DNA of 8,383 nucleotides, taken from contig CANEXR010000112.1 in assembly GCA_947443815.1 (NCBI GenBank), positions 1 to 8,383 on the forward strand, given 5' to 3'. Position numbers and translations under genes: made by a program. Below are positions 1 to 7,227 of the stretch, one piece after another (position 1 is the first letter of the stretch; each line of letters starts with the position of its first letter). The notes under the pieces were generated by a model that saw nothing but the letters and a program-made list of their open reading frames with translations, was not told the origin of the DNA and did not search any database. This DNA comes from Flavobacteriaceae bacterium (GTDB lineage: Bacteria; Bacteroidota; Bacteroidia; Flavobacteriales; Flavobacteriaceae).

Positions 1-497
1 AAGTCACCGTTATAAATTTAACCCATCACAGTTATTTTAATCTCGATGGACATCAATCTGATCTTTCAGAGCAGGAATTAATTGTAAATGCGTCAAAAAT
101 CTTAGAAATTACTAACGAAAATATTCCAACTGGTAGGTTTTTAACAATAGCAAATCAAGATTTCGATTTTAATACTCCTAAAAAATGTCCTTCAAAAATA
201 GATGATACTTTTGTTTTGGAAAATGGGGAGGTATTTGCCGCCTCTCTTTTTAATAAAAAAAATCTGTTAAGGATGTCAGTTTATACCAATCAACCTGCCG
301 TTCACATCTATGTTGGTGGAAATTGTTTCAATGCCATAAAAGGAAAAGAAAAAACCAATTACCATTCCTTAAGTGGTATTTGTTTTGAAACACAGAATTT
401 TCCAGATGCACCCAATCATGCTCATTTTCCAAATTCAATTTTAACAAAAGGCGAAAAATACCAGCATAAAACCATTTATAAATTTCAATCCTTTTAA
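1..497 (+). CDS. galM: Aldose 1-epimerase (galactose mutarotase), 3' part only
   Basis: The reading frame is open from base 3 to a TAA at 495-497 and gives 164 residues with no stop, so the gene begins before the window; GalM proteins are usually about 340-380 residues, so slightly more than half is missing. Visible hallmarks are NLTHHSYFNLDG near the left edge, whose second His matches the catalytic His of the family motif NLTNHSYFNL; IDDTFVLENG, with the conserved sugar-binding Asp; and GICFETQNFPDAPNH near the C-terminus, whose Glu matches the catalytic base. The enzyme interconverts beta- and alpha-D-galactose, supplying the alpha anomer needed by galactokinase. The gene ends TAATAATG: its stop lies two bases before the ATG of the following GH53 gene, so it is part of the same operon. 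Whether it has a signal peptide (some Bacteroidota mutarotases are secreted) cannot be seen. An internal TTG at 216 is not the real start, because homology continues upstream of it. Confidence 0.93.
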   Translation, partial: VTVINLTHHSYFNLDGHQSDLSEQELIVNASKILEITNENIPTGRFLTIANQDFDFNTPKKCPSKIDDTFVLENGEVFAASLFNKKNLLRMSVYTNQPAVHIYVGGNCFNAIKGKEKTNYHSLSGICFETQNFPDAPNHAHFPNSILTKGEKYQHKTIYKFQSF

Positions 498-499
498 TA

Positions 500-1594
500 A
501 TGAAAAAATACCACTTAATTTTTGGATTGCTTATTGTTTTAGCATCTCAAATCTCGTGTTCTAGCGACAAGGCTAACGAAGTAATAGTAATAGAGCCGCC
601 TATTGTAGAAGATACATTTATCAGAGCTGCAGATATTTCTTTTTTGCCTGAAATAGAAACTTCTGGAACGGTTTTGTATAACAATAACAAAGCCGAAGAC
701 ATGCTGACCACATTGAAAAATGCAGGTTGTAATACCGTAAGAATTCGTCTTTGGAAAAACCCAACTAATGGACATTCTGCCATGACAGAAGTAAAAACGC
801 TAGCCGCACGTGCTAAACAAGCAGGACTGAAAGTATGGTTAACGGTACATTATTCAGATACATGGGCCGATCCTGGAAATCAAACTACTCCGACAGAATG
901 GAAAAACCTATCTTTTGCAGATTTAAAAACAGCCGTAGCCACATATACAACAACCATTATAACCGAAATCAATCCTGATATTATTCAAATTGGGAATGAA
1001 ATTAATAGCGGTTTGCTTTGGCCACAAGGACATTTGATCAATCAAGAAACACAGTGCATCGCTTTATTAGCAACGGCTAGTGCTACCATTCGTGCCAAAG
1101 CGCCCAATACCAAAATCATGATTCATTATGCAGGAGTTAATGCTTCGGATACCAACTGGTTTTTTAACAAAATAAAAAGCGTCAATTATGATTATATTGG
1201 ATTGTCGTATTATCCTGTTTGGCATGGAAAAGACCTGACATCTGTAAAAACAACTATCGATGCATTAGGGAAAACCTACAATAAAAAAGTGTTGATTGCC
1301 GAAACAGCTTATCCATTTACATTAGACTATAAGGATTGGACCAATAATATTGTTGGTTTGGATTCTCAATTAATTTCAGGATATCCTGCTACTCCCGAGG
1401 GGCAAAAAAGTTTTGTATTAGCTATTAAAACACTGCTAAAATCATCTATATACGGACAAGGTTTTGCTTATTGGGGAGGAGAATGGATTGCTTTCAAAGG
1501 CAATCAAGCTACGAATGGCTCTACTTTTGAAAACCAAGCTTTTTATGATTTCAGTAATAATGCACTACCAGTTTTAGGGGCTTTCAGTAAATAA
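500..1594 (+). CDS. GH53 endo-beta-1,4-galactanase, probable lipoprotein (first copy)
   Basis: A 364-residue glycoside hydrolase family 53 enzyme, expected to cut internal beta-1,4-galactosyl bonds of pectic galactan. Residues 1-19 form a signal peptide (MKK, then a hydrophobic core) followed by Cys20 and SSD. This looks like a lipoprotein signal, although Gln rather than Leu precedes the ISC. Residues 21-40 are an acidic, Pro-containing tether, so the enzyme is probably membrane-anchored and may face outward. The TIM barrel covers about 41-363. Family motifs are DISFLP (45-50), HYSDTWADPGNQ (117-128), IQIGNEINSGLLWP (162-175) with acid/base Glu167, LSYYPVWHG (235-243), LIAETAYP (265-272) with nucleophile Glu268, and GYPATPEGQ (294-302). 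The long segment between Glu268 and YW (324-325) is kept, as in calcium-binding bacterial GH53 enzymes. YWGGEWI replaces the commoner YWEPAWI. The start is supported by the signal peptide and by its position 2 nt after galM. The gene resembles ganB/galA-type galactanases. Confidence 0.93.
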   Translation: MKKYHLIFGLLIVLASQISCSSDKANEVIVIEPPIVEDTFIRAADISFLPEIETSGTVLYNNNKAEDMLTTLKNAGCNTVRIRLWKNPTNGHSAMTEVKTLAARAKQAGLKVWLTVHYSDTWADPGNQTTPTEWKNLSFADLKTAVATYTTTIITEINPDIIQIGNEINSGLLWPQGHLINQETQCIALLATASATIRAKAPNTKIMIHYAGVNASDTNWFFNKIKSVNYDYIGLSYYPVWHGKDLTSVKTTIDALGKTYNKKVLIAETAYPFTLDYKDWTNNIVGLDSQLISGYPATPEGQKSFVLAIKTLLKSSIYGQGFAYWGGEWIAFKGNQATNGSTFENQAFYDFSNNALPVLGAFSK

Positions 1595-1600
1595 AAGGTC

Positions 1601-2647
1601 ATGAAAAAAAGAAACTCGCAAATTCCATTCGGTTTATTGGTATTTATAATAGTGTTCAATTATTCATGCTGTATAGGGCAGGATGTTTATGATTCACCAA
1701 TAAAAGCTGCGTTTTCTAAAGGTGCTGATGTGAGTTGGTTGCCACAAATGGAAGCCACAGGATATCATTTTTATGATGCAGATGGTAAAGAAAAGGATTG
1801 CCTGCAATTGTTGAAAGACCGTGGAATGAATACTATTCGATTGCGCGTTTTTGTACATCCAAATTCGGATAAAGCGAGTGGACATTGTAGTAAAGACGAA
1901 ACGGTAGCAATGGCAGTTCGAGCCCAGAAAATAGGAATGCGTATTATGATTGATTTTCATTACAGCGATACTTGGGCCGATCCTGCGAAACAAACCAAAC
2001 CAGCATTGTGGGCAAAATATGATTTGGAAGAATTAAAAAACGCAGTGTACGACCATACTTATGAGGTATTGATGGCACTAAAAATGGCAGGTGTTACTCC
2101 AGAATGGGTGCAGGTTGGAAATGAAATTCCGGGTGGAATGTTATGGCCAGAAGGCAGTACTTCCAATTGGAGTCAGTTGGCACAATTGTTAAACAAAGGC
2201 TATGAAGCTACAAAAGCAATACAGCCAAAAATCAAAGTGATTGTTCACATAGACGAAGGAAATAATAACGAAAAATTCCGTTCGTTTTTTGATAAAGTAA
2301 CCGAATATAAAGTAAAATACGATGTGATAGGCATGTCATATTATCCGTTTTGGATAAAAAAAGAGCATACAGAAACAAACGCCGATTTGCAAAAAAACCT
2401 CAATGATATGGTACTACGCTATGGCAAAGAAGTAATGATAGTTGAAGTTGGAGGGGAATATGATAAACCTCAAAACACCAAGGAATTGTTAGATGCTACA
2501 ATTCAAGCTGTAAAAAATGTTCCTGATAATAAAGGATTAGGCGTTTTGTATTGGGAGCCACAGGGCGAAAAATCATGGAGTGGATATAGTTTGAATGCTT
2601 GGCAATCAGATGGAAAACCATCGCTAGCTTTAGATGCTTTTAAATAA
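1601..2647 (+). CDS. GH53 endo-beta-1,4-galactanase, short-loop paralogue (second copy)
   Basis: A 348-residue GH53 protein six bases after the first GH53 gene and in the same reading frame, but not a recent duplicate: the two differ over most positions outside the family motifs. The N-terminus is a signal peptide (hydrophobic 9-20). It could be cut after Gly26, leaving Gln27 first, or be a weak lipoprotein signal at Cys23 or Cys24, so its location (periplasm or membrane-bound) is uncertain. Barrel motifs are GADVSWLPQMEATG (41-54), DFHYSDTWADP (118-128), VQVGNEIPGGMLWPEG (170-185) with acid/base Glu175, MSYYPFW (245-251), VMIVEVGGE (278-286) with nucleophile Glu282, and LYWEP (316-320). It lacks the AYP after the nucleophile and the GYPATPEGQ segment; the distance from nucleophile to YW is 36 residues against 57 in its neighbour. 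It is catalytically complete by motif and likely active, but probably differs in binding subsites or preferred chain length. Confidence 0.9.
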   Translation: MKKRNSQIPFGLLVFIIVFNYSCCIGQDVYDSPIKAAFSKGADVSWLPQMEATGYHFYDADGKEKDCLQLLKDRGMNTIRLRVFVHPNSDKASGHCSKDETVAMAVRAQKIGMRIMIDFHYSDTWADPAKQTKPALWAKYDLEELKNAVYDHTYEVLMALKMAGVTPEWVQVGNEIPGGMLWPEGSTSNWSQLAQLLNKGYEATKAIQPKIKVIVHIDEGNNNEKFRSFFDKVTEYKVKYDVIGMSYYPFWIKKEHTETNADLQKNLNDMVLRYGKEVMIVEVGGEYDKPQNTKELLDATIQAVKNVPDNKGLGVLYWEPQGEKSWSGYSLNAWQSDGKPSLALDAFK

Positions 2648-2664
2648 AATTAAATACAAAAACA

Positions 2665-5004
2665 ATGAAAGTCATTTTAAGAAACATACTCTTTTTGTTA
2701 GTGGTTTTTACTTTTGGAAAAGGACAGGCACAATCGAGAACAAAAGTCAATTTTGGTTCGGATTGGGTGTTTAAAAGAGAGGAAAAAACACCTACTAATT
2801 GGGAGAAAATAACCATTCCCCACACAGATAAAATAGAGCCTTTGGTAGTCAACAATCAGTTTCAAGGAACGTCTTGGTACCAAAAAAAGTTCCAATTGGG
2901 GAAGTTCAAAAACAAAAAAATATTCCTGTATTTTGAAGGCGTAATGCAAGAAGCCGAGGTTTGGATAAACAATCAAAAAGTAGCAAATCACCAAGGTGGT
3001 TATTTGCCTTTTACGGTGGATGCCACTCCTTTTTTGAATGCCAAAAAAGAAAATACAATTAAAGTAAAAGTCAATAATGAAGACAATCCAACATTTTCAC
3101 CTGGGAAACCATTGAAAGACTTGGATTTTAATTACTATGGCGGAATTTATAGAAATGTATACCTGATTACTACTGATAAATTGTACATTACAGATGCTAT
3201 TGAAGCCAATCAAAAAGCGAGTGGCGGAATTTATGTGAATTTTGCAAACATCACAAAAGACGAAGCTTCGGGTACCGTTCAAGTACATTTGAAAAACGAA
3301 TTCGAAACAGAAAAGAAGGCTGTATTGACATTTACCTTGACTAATAAAGAAGGCGAAAAACAAGCGTTCAAATCAGAAGAGTTTTTAATGTCGGCAAATT
3401 CTGACCGAGCGATTACCCAAAATTTAGTTGTGAATCATCCCAAATTATGGTCGATTTCAAAGCCTAATTTGTACACTTTGCAAGTTGAGGTGGTGGTGAA
3501 TGGAAAAACAATTGACCGTTATTCGGAAAAAATTGGAATTAGAAAATCAGAATTAAAAGCAGATGGTTATTATTTAAATGATGAAAAAATATACATAACC
3601 GGAACCAATGAACACCAAGAATATCCCTATTTAGGCTATGCTATTTCGGATGAAGCACAATATCGAGATGCAGTTAAAATAAAAAATGCTGGCTTTGATT
3701 TTGTACGAATGTCTCATTATCCTCATGCCGAGGCATTTATGAATGCGTGTGACGAATTGGGTATTTTAGTAATGAACAGTTTAACAGGTTGGCAGTTTTT
3801 TGGGAACGAAACCTTTCAGAAAAATGCGATTCAGGATATTCGCAATATGGCTAGAAGAGACCGCAATCATCCAAGTGTTATTTTTTGGGAAGCCTCTTTG
3901 AATGAAACAGAGATGAGCGAAAAATTCATGAATGAAGCTACAAAAGCTTTAAAAGAAGAATTGCCTTTTCCAAATAACTACAGCGCATGTTGGATTGACA
4001 ATTCTAATTATGATATTTTTATTCCTGCACGTCAACACGGAAAAGCACCCGATTATTGGACTAAATACAACAAAGGAAATCGTAAAATTTTCATAGCCGA
4101 ATACGGAGATTGGGAATATTATGCTCAAAATGCGGGATTCAATCAGACTGAATTTGCCAATTTGAAAGAAGAAGAACGAACGTCCAGACAGTTGCGCTCT
4201 AATGGCGAAAAACGATTGTTACAACAGGCGTATAATTTTCAGGAAGCGGCCAATTCAAATCGAAAAGGAGCGCAAACTATTGGCGAAGCAAACTGGGTAA
4301 TGTTTGATTATAACCGAGGATATAGCAATGATTTAGAGAGTTCCGGGATTAGTGATATTTTTAGAATCCCAAAATTTGCTTATTCATTTTATCAAAGTCA
4401 GCGTGCTGCTGAGGTAGTTTTGGATGCAGCATTAGTTTCTGGGCCAATGCTCCAAATTGCGAACAATTGGACCTCAAATTCGCCTTTGAATGTTACAGTT
4501 TACAGCAATTGTGAAGAAGTGGCTTTGTATGTAAATGAGGTTCTGGTAGCCCAACAAAAACCTTTAGTGAACACTAATAGCGATGCCTTGCAACATCCAC
4601 CTTTTGTTTTCAAAGTAGAAAAATTTATTGCTGGAACATTACGTGCAGAGGGTTTTATCAACGGAAAAAAAGTTATTACAAATCTAGTAAAAACACCAGA
4701 AACACCAGCAAAAATAGTAGTAAGCTATGATGTTTCATCCCAACCAATCAATTCTGATTTTCCAGATGTGGTTTTTGTTTATGCTAAAATTACGGATGCA
4801 AATGGAACCGTTATTCCTGATGCAACGAACGAAATCACTTTTGCGTTAAGCCAAGGAAATGCGGAATTAATAGGAACAAATCCAGTGAAAGCCGAAGCTG
4901 GAATTGCCACGATACTTCTTAAAACAAAAAATTTAAAAAAAGCAATACAAATCCATGCTAGCGCAGAAAATTTAGAAAAAAATACTCTTTTAATTCAAAA
5001 ATAA
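2665..5004 (+). CDS. Secreted GH2 beta-galactosidase
   Basis: A 779-residue GH2 exo-enzyme, expected to remove terminal beta-galactose from galactan oligosaccharides. Residues 1-22 are a signal peptide with a likely cut after GQA (Gln23 first), giving a soluble periplasmic enzyme. Domain order: sugar-binding jelly roll about 25-170 (GTSWYQKKF, GVMQEAEVWIN), Ig-like domain about 171-292, TIM barrel about 293-590, then a C-terminal part that fits an Ig-like domain near 600-675 followed by a GH2 C-terminal Big-like domain near 680-779 (PAKIVVSYD, KITDANGTVIPDA). Active-site landmarks: GTNEHQEYPY (313-322), FVRMSHYPHAEAF (346-358), RNHPSVIFWEASLNE with acid/base Glu414, and KIFIAEYG with nucleophile Glu479. 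It is shorter than E. coli LacZ and has no type IX secretion tail. It starts 17 nt after the second GH53 gene, the widest gap in the operon, and its TAA overlaps the galK ATG. Activity on another beta-linked sugar is possible, but GH53 and gal neighbours favour galactose. Confidence 0.9.
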   Translation: MKVILRNILFLLVVFTFGKGQAQSRTKVNFGSDWVFKREEKTPTNWEKITIPHTDKIEPLVVNNQFQGTSWYQKKFQLGKFKNKKIFLYFEGVMQEAEVWINNQKVANHQGGYLPFTVDATPFLNAKKENTIKVKVNNEDNPTFSPGKPLKDLDFNYYGGIYRNVYLITTDKLYITDAIEANQKASGGIYVNFANITKDEASGTVQVHLKNEFETEKKAVLTFTLTNKEGEKQAFKSEEFLMSANSDRAITQNLVVNHPKLWSISKPNLYTLQVEVVVNGKTIDRYSEKIGIRKSELKADGYYLNDEKIYITGTNEHQEYPYLGYAISDEAQYRDAVKIKNAGFDFVRMSHYPHAEAFMNACDELGILVMNSLTGWQFFGNETFQKNAIQDIRNMARRDRNHPSVIFWEASLNETEMSEKFMNEATKALKEELPFPNNYSACWIDNSNYDIFIPARQHGKAPDYWTKYNKGNRKIFIAEYGDWEYYAQNAGFNQTEFANLKEEERTSRQLRSNGEKRLLQQAYNFQEAANSNRKGAQTIGEANWVMFDYNRGYSNDLESSGISDIFRIPKFAYSFYQSQRAAEVVLDAALVSGPMLQIANNWTSNSPLNVTVYSNCEEVALYVNEVLVAQQKPLVNTNSDALQHPPFVFKVEKFIAGTLRAEGFINGKKVITNLVKTPETPAKIVVSYDVSSQPINSDFPDVVFVYAKITDANGTVIPDATNEITFALSQGNAELIGTNPVKAEAGIATILLKTKNLKKAIQIHASAENLEKNTLLIQK

Positions 5005-6173
5005 TGAACGACATTTTAATACAAAAAACAACGGCTTTTTTTGCTAAAAGTTTTGGCTCGGAACCTCAAAAAACAGTGCTTTCTCCGGGAAGAATTAATA
5101 TCATTGGGGAACATGTTGATTATAATGATGGCTATGTATTACCAGCAGCAATTGACAAAATTATTTGTTTTGCTTTCGGAAAAAACGATTCGAATACTTC
5201 AAAAATAATAGCTATTGATCTTGACGATTCATTTGAATTGGACCTTACAACGGAAATGCAATTGACGGATAATGTCTGGACCAATTATATTCGGGGAGTT
5301 GTTCATCAATTAAAGATCAAGGGTTTTAAATTCGAAGGTTTCAACTGTGTTTTTAGTAGTAATATCCCTGTTGGCTCTGGATTGTCTTCCTCGGCAGCTT
5401 TAGAATGTGGTTTTCTTTTTGGTATAAAAGAACTTTTTGATTTGGATATAAAGCCTGTTGATATTGCTCTAATGGGACAAAGTGCAGAACATTGGGTAGG
5501 GATTAATTGCGGAATTATGGACCAGTTTTCGAGTGTCATGGGGCAAGAAAATAAAGTGATAAAGATTGATTGTCGAACTTTGGAATATGAATATCATGAC
5601 GCCGATTTCAATGAATATTCCCTGATTTTATTTGATAGTAATGTAAAACATTCCCTGTTTTCGTCAGCATACAATACAAGACGCGAAGAATGTGAGGAAG
5701 GATTAAGAATCATTAAGGATAACTTTTCAGAAATCACTAGCTTTAGAGATTGTACAGAAAGTCAAGTGCTTGGTTTGGAAACCAAAATGACTGCAGCCGT
5801 TTTTAAACGAAGTCTTTTTGCGGTCAAAGAAATTAAACGTGTTATTCAAGCTTGTGCCGCTTTGGACAAAGGAGATATTCCAACCTTAGGCCAATTAATG
5901 TTCGAAACTCACGAAGGATTATCGGTTGATTATGAAGTAAGTTGTGCAGAATTAGACATGATTGTTGACACGCTTAAAAACGAAGAAGCGGTAGTTGGTT
6001 CCCGATTAATGGGTGGTGGTTTTGGTGGTTGTACCATTAATTTGATTAAAAAAGGACATGAGGAGCGAATCAAAGAGCAACTTACAGCACTTTATTTAAA
6101 CAGTTTTGGCATAGAATTGAAAATTTATGATGTAAAAATCGGAAACGGTACCTCACTTTATAAAAACAATTAG
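5004..6173 (+). CDS. galK: Galactokinase
   Basis: A 389-residue cytoplasmic GHMP-family kinase of full galactokinase length that phosphorylates alpha-D-galactose to galactose 1-phosphate with ATP, the first committed step of the Leloir pathway. The galactokinase signature is at 28-43 (PGRINIIGEHVDYNDG; Arg30 is the conserved catalytic Arg; the usual Thr of GEHTDYN is Val here). The ATP-binding loop IPVGSGLSSSAA is at 121-132, the catalytic Asp173 lies in NCGIMDQF, and the third GHMP motif, SRLMGGGFGG, is at 333-342. No signal peptide is present. The start overlaps the GH2 stop by one base (TAATG), which suggests termination-reinitiation, and galT starts one base after its TAG. There is no Shine-Dalgarno sequence. 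GalNAc kinase activity is the main alternative, but the galT and galE neighbours make galactose the clear choice. Confidence 0.97.
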   Translation: MNDILIQKTTAFFAKSFGSEPQKTVLSPGRINIIGEHVDYNDGYVLPAAIDKIICFAFGKNDSNTSKIIAIDLDDSFELDLTTEMQLTDNVWTNYIRGVVHQLKIKGFKFEGFNCVFSSNIPVGSGLSSSAALECGFLFGIKELFDLDIKPVDIALMGQSAEHWVGINCGIMDQFSSVMGQENKVIKIDCRTLEYEYHDADFNEYSLILFDSNVKHSLFSSAYNTRREECEEGLRIIKDNFSEITSFRDCTESQVLGLETKMTAAVFKRSLFAVKEIKRVIQACAALDKGDIPTLGQLMFETHEGLSVDYEVSCAELDMIVDTLKNEEAVVGSRLMGGGFGGCTINLIKKGHEERIKEQLTALYLNSFGIELKIYDVKIGNGTSLYKNN

Positions 6174-6174
6174 A

Positions 6175-7227
6175 ATGAAGAATTTCGATATTAACGAAGA
6201 CCCACACAGACGCTATAATCCGTTAATTAACGAATGGGTTTTGGTTTCTCCCCATCGTTCGAAACGACCTTGGCAAGGGCAAAACGAAACAGTAACTTCG
6301 GATGCATTACCAGAATACGATCTCAGCTGTTACTTGTGTCCAGGGAATGTTCGAGCCAATGGCGAAGTGAATCCAGCCTATGAAAATGCATTTGTTTTTG
6401 AAAATGATTTTGCCGCTTTAAAACAAGAAGAGATTGCTTTTGAGGATGATATAAAGGAGACTTTTTTCAAAGCCAAACCCGAAAGAGGCATTTCTAGAGT
6501 GGTCTGTTTTTCTCCAAAACACAATTTGACTTTGCCCGAAATGGCTGTTGATGCAATTGAAAATATCATTCATACTTGGCAAAAAGAATATACTGATTTA
6601 GGAAATGTTGATTACATCAATCACGTTCAGATTTTTGAAAATAAAGGGAGTGTAATGGGATGTAGCAATCCGCATCCACACGGTCAAATTTGGGCGCAAT
6701 CGTCCCTGCCAACCGAAGTGGAAAAAACACAAAACAGTTTGAAAGCCTATTTTGATCTCCATCAAAAAACCCTTTTTGAGGATTATATAAAGGAAGAATT
6801 GAAGCTTGATGAACGCGTGGTTATGGAGAACGATCATTTTGTAGCCTTGGTTCCTTTTTGGGCTATTTGGCCCTATGAAACCATGATTGTTAGCAAACGC
6901 AATGCGTCCAAAATAACTGATTTTACAACTGCAGAAGTGACAGATTTTGCATCTATTTTAAAACAGTTGACTACAAAATACGACAATCTTTTTGAAACCT
7001 CTTTTCCGTATTCATCTGGGATTCATCAGTCGCCTACAGATGGAGAATTGCATCCTGAATGGCACTTTCACATGCATTTTTATCCACCATTGTTGCGTTC
7101 GGCTACCGTAAAAAAATTCATGGTTGGCTATGAAATGATGGGAGAATCACAAAGAGACATTACACCCGAAAAAAGTGCTGCTGTTTTGAGAGCGCAGTCT
7201 AACATACATTATAAAAATAAAGAATGA
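6175..7227 (+). CDS. galT: Galactose-1-phosphate uridylyltransferase
   Basis: A 350-residue, full-length class I (HIT superfamily) GalT. It transfers UMP from UDP-glucose to galactose 1-phosphate, giving UDP-galactose and glucose 1-phosphate in the cytoplasm. The nucleophile is His169 in SNPHPHGQIWA (164-174), forming a uridylylated histidine. Structural zinc ligands are all present by comparison with the E. coli enzyme: Cys52 and Cys55 (CYLC), His116 (SPKHNLTLP) and His167. The second metal site is also represented by the EWHFHMHFYPPLLRS stretch (295-309), and the C-terminal KFMVGYEMMGESQRD (314-328) is nearly identical to the family consensus. It starts one base after the galK stop, and its last codons overlap galE by four bases (ATGA), so galK, galT and galE are probably translated as a coupled set. 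There are no missing key residues. Confidence 0.97.
   Translation: MKNFDINEDPHRRYNPLINEWVLVSPHRSKRPWQGQNETVTSDALPEYDLSCYLCPGNVRANGEVNPAYENAFVFENDFAALKQEEIAFEDDIKETFFKAKPERGISRVVCFSPKHNLTLPEMAVDAIENIIHTWQKEYTDLGNVDYINHVQIFENKGSVMGCSNPHPHGQIWAQSSLPTEVEKTQNSLKAYFDLHQKTLFEDYIKEELKLDERVVMENDHFVALVPFWAIWPYETMIVSKRNASKITDFTTAEVTDFASILKQLTTKYDNLFETSFPYSSGIHQSPTDGELHPEWHFHMHFYPPLLRSATVKKFMVGYEMMGESQRDITPEKSAAVLRAQSNIHYKNKE

Noticed and set aside
216..497. A separate small gene of 93 residues starting at TTG 216
   Set aside because: The same frame is open to the left edge of the window and encodes GalM motifs upstream of 216, so this is the C-terminal part of galM.
539..783. Two overlapping minus-strand open frames opposite the first GH53 gene
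   Set aside because: They lie opposite a well-supported GH53 coding region, resemble no family I know, and overlap one another in different frames; they are shadows of the real gene.
2648..2664. The 17-base gap before the GH2 gene as an internal promoter or regulatory leader
   Set aside because: Too short and simply A-rich; no promoter element is visible, and A-rich sequence before the ATG is ordinary translation-start context in Flavobacteriia.
2640..2994. Minus-strand open frames opposite the start of the GH2 gene
   Set aside because: They lie opposite a signal peptide and jelly-roll domain with clear family motifs; no start signal or recognisable protein features of their own.
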